DNA of 19,156 bases from contig CAZEIW010000141.1 in the NCBI GenBank assembly GCA_964512305.1, positions 1 through 19,156 on the forward strand, read 5' to 3'. The translations under genes were made by a program, and so were the position numbers. This DNA comes from CAZEIW01 sp964512305. GTDB lineage: Bacteria > Pseudomonadota > Gammaproteobacteria > Burkholderiales > Burkholderiaceae_F. This document shows positions 14,156 to 19,156 of this stretch, piece by piece. The notes below the pieces were generated by a model. The model was given only the letters and a program-made list of their open reading frames with translations, searched no databases and had not been told where the DNA came from. The first letter of the stretch is position 1. Each line of letters opens with the position of its first letter.

Positions 14156-15787
14156 ATGTTCACGCAAATTCTCGACCCTACCGGGAATCTGTTTCTCACA
14201 TGGCTCGTCGCGCTGATTCCGGTCGCAGCGCTGCTGTTCCTGCTGGCGGGGCTGCGCTGGTCGGCATGGGTCGCCACGCTGGTCGGCTCGCTGGTCACGC
14301 TCGCGCTCGCGCTATGGGTCTGGCAGATGCCGCTCGAGCAGGGCGTCCAGGCCTATCTCTTCGGATCGGCGACCGGCGTGTGGAACGTCGACTGGATCAC
14401 TTTCTGGGGCGTGATGCTGTTCAACACGCTGGTCGTCACCGGCACGTTCGACAAGCTCAGGCGCTGGTTGATCGCGCAAGGCACCCAGGATGTCCGCGTG
14501 CAGACGATCCTTTTTGCATGGGCCTTCGGCGCGCTGCTCGAAGGGCTGGTCGGCTTCGGGTATCCGTGGGCGTTCGTCGCGCCGATTTTGATCGCGCTGG
14601 GCATTCCCGACCTTGACGCAATACGCGTGGCCGCGATCGCGAACAACGCGCCGGTGTCGTACGGCGCGCTGGGTGCGCCCATCATTGCGCTGGCGGCGGT
14701 GACCGGTTATCCGCTGCTCGCACTGTCGGGATCGATCAGCAAGATCGTCGCCATCCTCGCCCTTGCGCCGCCGTGGATTCTGCTTTACCTCGTCTCCGGG
14801 AAGAAAGGCATGCTGGGAGCCTGGCCCCTGGCGATCGTCGGCTCGCTGGGCTACATCGCGGGGCAGCTGCCGGTCGGCACGTATCTCGGCCCCTATCTTC
14901 CGGACGTCGCCGGTTCCATCGTTTGCTTCATCTGCATCCTGCTGCTGCTGAAGGTATGGCGGCCGGCAGAGGTTCTGGGCTATGGCGGCAAGCCGGTGGC
15001 CCAAGCAAGCGCCGACAGGACGGCGGGCGCGGCGGCGGCCTCGACGGGCCATGGCCTTGCAGGTGGGGAAGTCGCCCAGGCGTGGATGCCGATCGCCGTC
15101 CTCGTCGTGGTGGTGGTGGCGTGGACCGGGCCCTGGTCGAAGCTTCCCGGCATCGTGCTGCTGCACTTGCAGGTGACGGCGGCCTCCTCGATCGCCGAAG
15201 GCGCCAAGATCTCGGCCATCTTCAACTGGACGCCGTTCGTGGGCGGCTCCGCGATCCTGGCGTCGTGGATCATCGTCGCGCTGCTGCTGCGCATCAGCCG
15301 CCAGCAGCTGGCGGAGATCTTCGCCAAGACGTGGTCGCAGATGTGGGGTGCGCTGCTGGTCGGCGTGTTCATCTTCGGCCTGGCGTACGTCTACAACTTC
15401 TCGGGCATGGCCGCGTCGCTCGCGAAGGCGTTCTCGTCGCTGGGCACGGCGTTCATCGTCGTCGCGCCCATCCTCGGCTTCATCGGCGTCGCGCTGTCGG
15501 GCAGCAACACATCGACGAACGCCATGTTCGGCAAGTTCCAGGCGCTCGTGGGCCAGATCCTCGGCTTCCCGCCGCTGCTGTTGCCGACCGTCAACTCGGT
15601 CGGCGCCGAGATCGGCAAGCCGGTGGCGCCGCAGACCGCCAGCGTCGGCGTGTCGACCACGCGCTTCGTGCGCAACGAGGGCGAGGTGATCCGCCACAAC
15701 TTCGGCTGGTGCCTGGTGATCCTCGGCTACCTCATCCTCATCAGCGTCGCCTGCTACCTGCTGTTCCCGCAGATCATGCAGGTCTGA
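14156..15787 (+). CDS. lldP: L-lactate permease
   Basis: The protein has 543 residues (E. coli LldP has 551). The ATG at 14156 lies 8 bases after AAGGGGAGA (14139-14147). It is an inner-membrane symporter that imports L-lactate with protons and in E. coli also glycolate. About 12-14 hydrophobic helices are visible. Family motifs include WAFGALLEGLVGFGYPWAF, IANNAPVSYGALGAP, VALSGSNTSTNAMFGKFQ and VGAEIGKPVAPQTASVGVS. A hydrophilic Ala/Gly-rich loop near residues 280-305 is variable in the family. It forms a lactate module with the dehydrogenase gene upstream. The 232-base spacer (13924-14155) shows no gene; TACGAT near 14025 is a weak -10 candidate without a clear -35. A terminator-like hairpin follows at 15800. 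Confidence 0.95.
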   Translation: MFTQILDPTGNLFLTWLVALIPVAALLFLLAGLRWSAWVATLVGSLVTLALALWVWQMPLEQGVQAYLFGSATGVWNVDWITFWGVMLFNTLVVTGTFDKLRRWLIAQGTQDVRVQTILFAWAFGALLEGLVGFGYPWAFVAPILIALGIPDLDAIRVAAIANNAPVSYGALGAPIIALAAVTGYPLLALSGSISKIVAILALAPPWILLYLVSGKKGMLGAWPLAIVGSLGYIAGQLPVGTYLGPYLPDVAGSIVCFICILLLLKVWRPAEVLGYGGKPVAQASADRTAGAAAASTGHGLAGGEVAQAWMPIAVLVVVVVAWTGPWSKLPGIVLLHLQVTAASSIAEGAKISAIFNWTPFVGGSAILASWIIVALLLRISRQQLAEIFAKTWSQMWGALLVGVFIFGLAYVYNFSGMAASLAKAFSSLGTAFIVVAPILGFIGVALSGSNTSTNAMFGKFQALVGQILGFPPLLLPTVNSVGAEIGKPVAPQTASVGVSTTRFVRNEGEVIRHNFGWCLVILGYLILISVACYLLFPQIMQV

Positions 15788-15799
15788 TCGTCCGGCTCG

Positions 15800-15830
15800 G
15801 GGGTCCCGGTGCGGCGCCGGCGACCCCTTT
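15800..15830 (+). terminator. Terminator-like hairpin after the lactate permease gene
   Basis: GGGGTC (15800-15805) and CCGG (15806-15809) pair with CCGG (15817-15820) and GACCCC (15822-15827), with one bulged C at 15821. Only three T follow, so termination may be partial. It ends where the putative dnaE -10 begins. Confidence 0.55.
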
Positions 15831-15835
15831 AGAAT
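15830..15835 (+). promoter_or_regulatory. Putative -10 element of dnaE
   Basis: TAGAAT differs from TATAAT at one position. A start 7-8 bases downstream would fall at about 15842-15843, right at the chosen ATG, so the message could be leaderless. No -35 is visible because the expected place is inside the GC-rich hairpin. Confidence 0.35.
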
Positions 15836-15842
15836 GCCGCGG

Positions 15843-18800
15843 ATGTCGAGCACGGGCTTCGTCCATCTGCGGCTTCACTCCGAGTTCTCGGTGGTCGACG
15901 GAGTCGTGCGGATCGACGACGTCGTGCGGCGCGCGGCCGCGGACCGGCAGGGCGCGCTGGCGCTGACCGACAGCGCCAACCTGTTCGGCGCGGTGCGCTT
16001 CTATTCCGCGGCCCGCGCGGCCGGCGTCAAGCCGATCCTCGGCTGCGACGCGTGGATCTCCAACGACGCCGACCGCGACCAGCCGTTCCGCCTGCTGCTG
16101 CTGGTGCAGGACCGCACGGGCTACCTGAACCTGTGCCGCCTGATCTCGCGCGGCTGGCTGGAAAACCAGCGGCGCGATCGCGCCGAGTTGCGCAACGAGT
16201 GGTTCGACGAGGCTGCCAGTGCCGGCCTGATCGCGCTGTCGGGCGGGCCGCACGGCGAGATCGGCTCGCTGCTGGCTGGCGGGCAGGGCGCCGCGGCCCG
16301 TGCGGCGGCGCAGCGGCTGGCGGCGCGCTTCCCCGGCCGCTTCTACCTCGAGCTGCAGCGCGCCGGCCGCAGCGGCGACGACGCCGCGTGCCGCGCGGCC
16401 GTCGGCCTCGCGGTCGAGCTCGGCCTGCCGGTGGTCGCGACGCATCCCGTGCAGTTCCTCGAGCCCGAGGACTTCCGCGCCCACGAGGCGCGCGTGTGCA
16501 TCGCCGAGGGCTATACGCTCGCCGACCCGCGGCGGCCCCGGCGCTTCACGCCCCAGCAGTACTTCAAGTCGAGCGCCGAGATGGCGCAGCTCTTCGGGGA
16601 CCTGCCGGCGGCGCTCGCCAATTCGGTCGAGATCGCGCGCCGCTGCAACCTGACGCTCGAGCTCGGCCGGCCGCGCCTGCCCGACTATCCGACCGCGCCC
16701 GGCGTCTCGCTCGACCAGCATTGCCGCGAGCTGTCCGATGCCGGGCTGGAACGGCGCCTGCAGGCCCTGTTCCCCGATGCGGCGACGCGCGAGGCGCGGC
16801 ACCCGCAATACCGCCAGCGGCTCGACATGGAGCTGGCGACGATCGCCAAGATGGGGTTCTCGGGTTACTTCCTGATCGTCGCCGACTTCATCAACTGGGC
16901 CAAGCGCAACGGCATTCCCGTCGGACCGGGGCGCGGCTCCGGCGCGGGCTCGCTCGTCGCGTATGCGCTCGGGATCACGGACCTCGATCCGCTGCGCTAC
17001 GACCTGCTGTTCGAGCGCTTCCTCAACCCGGAGCGGGTGTCGATGCCGGACTTCGACATCGACTTCTGCCAGGAAGGCCGCGACCGGGTGATCGACTACG
17101 TGAAAGACAAGTACGGCGCCCAGGCGGTGTCGCAGATCGCGACCTTCGGCACGCTCGGCGCCAAGGCCGTGGTGCGCGACGCGGGGCGCGTGCTCGACCT
17201 GCCGTATTCGAAGTGCGACCAGCTGTCGAAGCTGATTCCGCACAACCCGACCGACCCGTGGACGCTCGAGCGCGCCCTGCGAGACGAGCCCGCGTTCGGC
17301 GAGGCGGTTGCCGGCGACGAGGAGGCGGCCGAGATCGTCGCGCTCGCGCGCCCGCTGGAAGGCCTGGTGCGAAACGTCGGGATGCACGCCGGCGGCGTCC
17401 TGATCGCGCCTGGCGAGCTCACAGATTTCTGCCCGCTTTACCGCGCTCCGGGCACCGACGCCGCGGTCAGCCAGTTCGACAAGGACGACGTCGAGGCGGT
17501 CGGCCTGGTCAAGTTCGACTTCCTCGGGCTGACCACGCTGACGATCCTCGACCTCGCGCTCAGGTACGTGCGGCAGCTCGACCCCGCCAGCACGCTGACG
17601 CTGGAATCGATCCCGCTCGACGACCAGGCGACCTTCGAGGTGTTCAGGCGCGCCAACACGACCGCCGTGTTCCAGTTCGAATCGCGCGGCATGCGCGACC
17701 TGCTCAAGCGCGCGCGGCCCGACGGCTTCGACGACCTGATCGCGCTGGTGGCGCTGTACCGCCCGGGGCCGATGGAGCTGATCCCCGAGTTCTGCGAGCG
17801 GAAGAACGGCAAGCGCGCGCAGTACCTGGACCCCCGGATGGAGCCGATCCTCGGGCCGACCTACGGGATCATGGTCTACCAGGAGCAGGTGATGCAGATC
17901 GCGCAGGCGATCGGCGGCTATTCGCTCGGGTCGGCCGACCTGCTGCGGCGCGCGATGGGCAAGAAGAAGCCTGAAGAGATGGCCAAGCAGCGCTCGATCT
18001 TCGTCGCCGGCGCGGCCGCCAACGGCGTGAGGGAGAACGTCGCGAGCGAGATGTTCGACCTGATGGAGAAGTTCGCCGGCTACGGATTCAACAAGTCGCA
18101 CGCCGCGGCCTACGCGCTGGTGGCCTATCACACCGCGTACTTCAAGGCGCACCATGCCGCCGCCTTCGCCGCGGCCAACCTGTCGGCGGTGATGGACGAC
18201 ACCGACAAGGTGCAGGATCTCGTCGGCGACGCGCGCGCCAACGGCCTCACCGTGCTCGCGCCCGACATCAACCTGGGCGCGTGGCGGTTCGAGCCGGTCG
18301 ACGAGCGGACGATCCGCTATGGGCTCGGCGGCATCAAGGGCACGGGGCAGGCCGCGATCGAGCAGATCGTCGCCGAACGGGCGGCAGGCCCGTTCACGGG
18401 ACTGACCGACTTCTGCGCGCGCGTCGACAAGCACGTGATCAACCGGCGCGTGGTCGAAGCGCTGGTACGCGCGGGCTGCTTCGACGCGATCGACCCCGAC
18501 CGCGCGCGTCAGTTCGCCGTGGTCGGGCGGGCCCTGGAAGCGGCCGAGCGCGCTGCCGCGCATGCGGGACAGGCAAGCCTGTTCGGGTCGGGCGGCGACT
18601 CGGCGATGCCGGTCTTCGAAGGCGTCGCGGTCAAGCCCTGGAACGAGCGCGAGCGGCTGGCCAACGAGAAGATCGCGCTCGGCTTCTGCTTCAGCGGGCA
18701 CCTGTTCACCGAATTCGAGGCCGAGGCGCGCCGCATCGCGCCCACCCGGCTGGCCGATCTGAGGCAGGCGCGCGACAGCGTCCGGCTCGCGGGCATCGTG

Positions 18801-19156
18801 GTGTCGGTGCGCCAGCAGAACACGCGGCGCGGCCGGATGTGCGCGGTGCTGCTCGACGACGGCAGCGCGCAGGTCGAGGTGGCGGTGTTCTCGGAGCTGT
18901 TCGAGCGCAGGCGCGCGCTGCTGAAGGAAGACGGCCTGCTCTTCGTGACCGGGCGGGCGCGCTACGACGAGTTCTCGCAGCGCCTGGCGCTGACGGCCGA
19001 CGACCTGATGGACCTCGCCGATGCCCGGGCGGCGTCGCAGGCGGCGCTGAGGATCCAGGTGCGCGACGGGGCGGACCCGGCGGGCTTGAAGGACGTGCTG
19101 CAGGCGTATCGGGCGGACAGGTGGGTTGAGCGCGGGGCTGAGCGCGGGGCTGACCG
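15843..19156 (+). CDS. dnaE: DNA polymerase III alpha subunit (partial at the C-terminus)
   Basis: The frame is open from ATG 15843 to the window edge, giving 1104 codons of a protein usually near 1160. It is the catalytic subunit of the replicative polymerase. The PHP domain occupies about residues 5-270 (HLRLHSEFS with His8 and His12; LTDSANLFGAVRFY, where several metal ligands are replaced, as in E. coli DnaE). The palm follows with GPGRGSGAGSLVAYALG and the catalytic Asp403 and Asp405 in PDFDIDF, then Asp559 in VKFDFLG, spaced as in E. coli (401, 403, 555). GYGFNKSHAAAYALVAYHTA marks the fingers region. The beta-clamp motif QASLFG is at 910-915, and an OB fold at about 979-1055. An in-frame ATG at 15834 overlaps the -10 and is less likely. 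No Shine-Dalgarno is seen. This is DnaE1 type, not the mutagenic DnaE2. Confidence 0.97.
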   Translation, partial: MSSTGFVHLRLHSEFSVVDGVVRIDDVVRRAAADRQGALALTDSANLFGAVRFYSAARAAGVKPILGCDAWISNDADRDQPFRLLLLVQDRTGYLNLCRLISRGWLENQRRDRAELRNEWFDEAASAGLIALSGGPHGEIGSLLAGGQGAAARAAAQRLAARFPGRFYLELQRAGRSGDDAACRAAVGLAVELGLPVVATHPVQFLEPEDFRAHEARVCIAEGYTLADPRRPRRFTPQQYFKSSAEMAQLFGDLPAALANSVEIARRCNLTLELGRPRLPDYPTAPGVSLDQHCRELSDAGLERRLQALFPDAATREARHPQYRQRLDMELATIAKMGFSGYFLIVADFINWAKRNGIPVGPGRGSGAGSLVAYALGITDLDPLRYDLLFERFLNPERVSMPDFDIDFCQEGRDRVIDYVKDKYGAQAVSQIATFGTLGAKAVVRDAGRVLDLPYSKCDQLSKLIPHNPTDPWTLERALRDEPAFGEAVAGDEEAAEIVALARPLEGLVRNVGMHAGGVLIAPGELTDFCPLYRAPGTDAAVSQFDKDDVEAVGLVKFDFLGLTTLTILDLALRYVRQLDPASTLTLESIPLDDQATFEVFRRANTTAVFQFESRGMRDLLKRARPDGFDDLIALVALYRPGPMELIPEFCERKNGKRAQYLDPRMEPILGPTYGIMVYQEQVMQIAQAIGGYSLGSADLLRRAMGKKKPEEMAKQRSIFVAGAAANGVRENVASEMFDLMEKFAGYGFNKSHAAAYALVAYHTAYFKAHHAAAFAAANLSAVMDDTDKVQDLVGDARANGLTVLAPDINLGAWRFEPVDERTIRYGLGGIKGTGQAAIEQIVAERAAGPFTGLTDFCARVDKHVINRRVVEALVRAGCFDAIDPDRARQFAVVGRALEAAERAAAHAGQASLFGSGGDSAMPVFEGVAVKPWNERERLANEKIALGFCFSGHLFTEFEAEARRIAPTRLADLRQARDSVRLAGIVVSVRQQNTRRGRMCAVLLDDGSAQVEVAVFSELFERRRALLKEDGLLFVTGRARYDEFSQRLALTADDLMDLADARAASQAALRIQVRDGADPAGLKDVLQAYRADRWVERGAERGAD

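Noticed and set aside
15774..18701. Very long leftward frame (975 codons) opposite dnaE
   Set aside because: dnaE is intact with all catalytic residues; the opposite frame is open only because stop codons are rare in GC-rich antisense.

Overview
This is a GC-rich bacterial chromosome segment whose third codon positions are mostly G or C. The DnaE1-type polymerase, the LldP-type lactate permease, the CstA/YbdD pair and the gene style all fit a betaproteobacterium, probably Burkholderiales or a relative. That placement is inference; no species marker is visible. I see no rRNA, tRNA, CRISPR array, integrase or transposase.

Layout. The left edge holds the N-terminal part of a membrane sensor with a dCache-like periplasmic domain, read leftward. 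It diverges across an AT-richer spacer from the first of two tandem, closely related small membrane proteins with paired EF-hands (1106-1480 and 1852-2220), each followed by a strong intrinsic terminator. Next come a secreted single-Cache protein (2533-2997) and a methyl-accepting chemotaxis protein (3066-4643), which look like a sensing pair. Everything from position 1106 to the right edge reads rightward.

A cstA carbon-starvation/pyruvate transporter gene (4863-6944) is followed by two YbdD/YjiX (DUF466) genes (6947-7147 and 7469-7732), which are separated by a REP-like pair of palindromes. After these come an orphan CbiM-like permease (7890-8555), a 407-base non-coding stretch rich in hairpins, a TonB-dependent receptor (8963-11347) and an abutting Omp85-like beta-barrel without POTRA domains (11344-12696, unusual start). 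A lactate module follows: an FMN-dependent L-lactate dehydrogenase (12787-13923) and an L-lactate permease (14156-15787). The right edge is dnaE (15843 to beyond the window), cut near its C-terminus.

How the genes fit together. Two monocarboxylate uptake systems (CstA/YbdD for pyruvate or peptides, LldP/LldD for lactate) lie close to a chemosensory pair whose Cache domain belongs to a fold that often binds small organic acids or amino acids. A shared theme of finding and importing small carboxylates is plausible but not proven. The TonB receptor and Omp85-like barrel form a second unit at the outer membrane. I found no clearly new multi-gene system. The best candidates for follow-up are the duplicated DUF466 genes, the receptor/POTRA-less barrel pair, the EF-hand duplication, the Cache-MCP pair and the hairpin-rich receptor leader.
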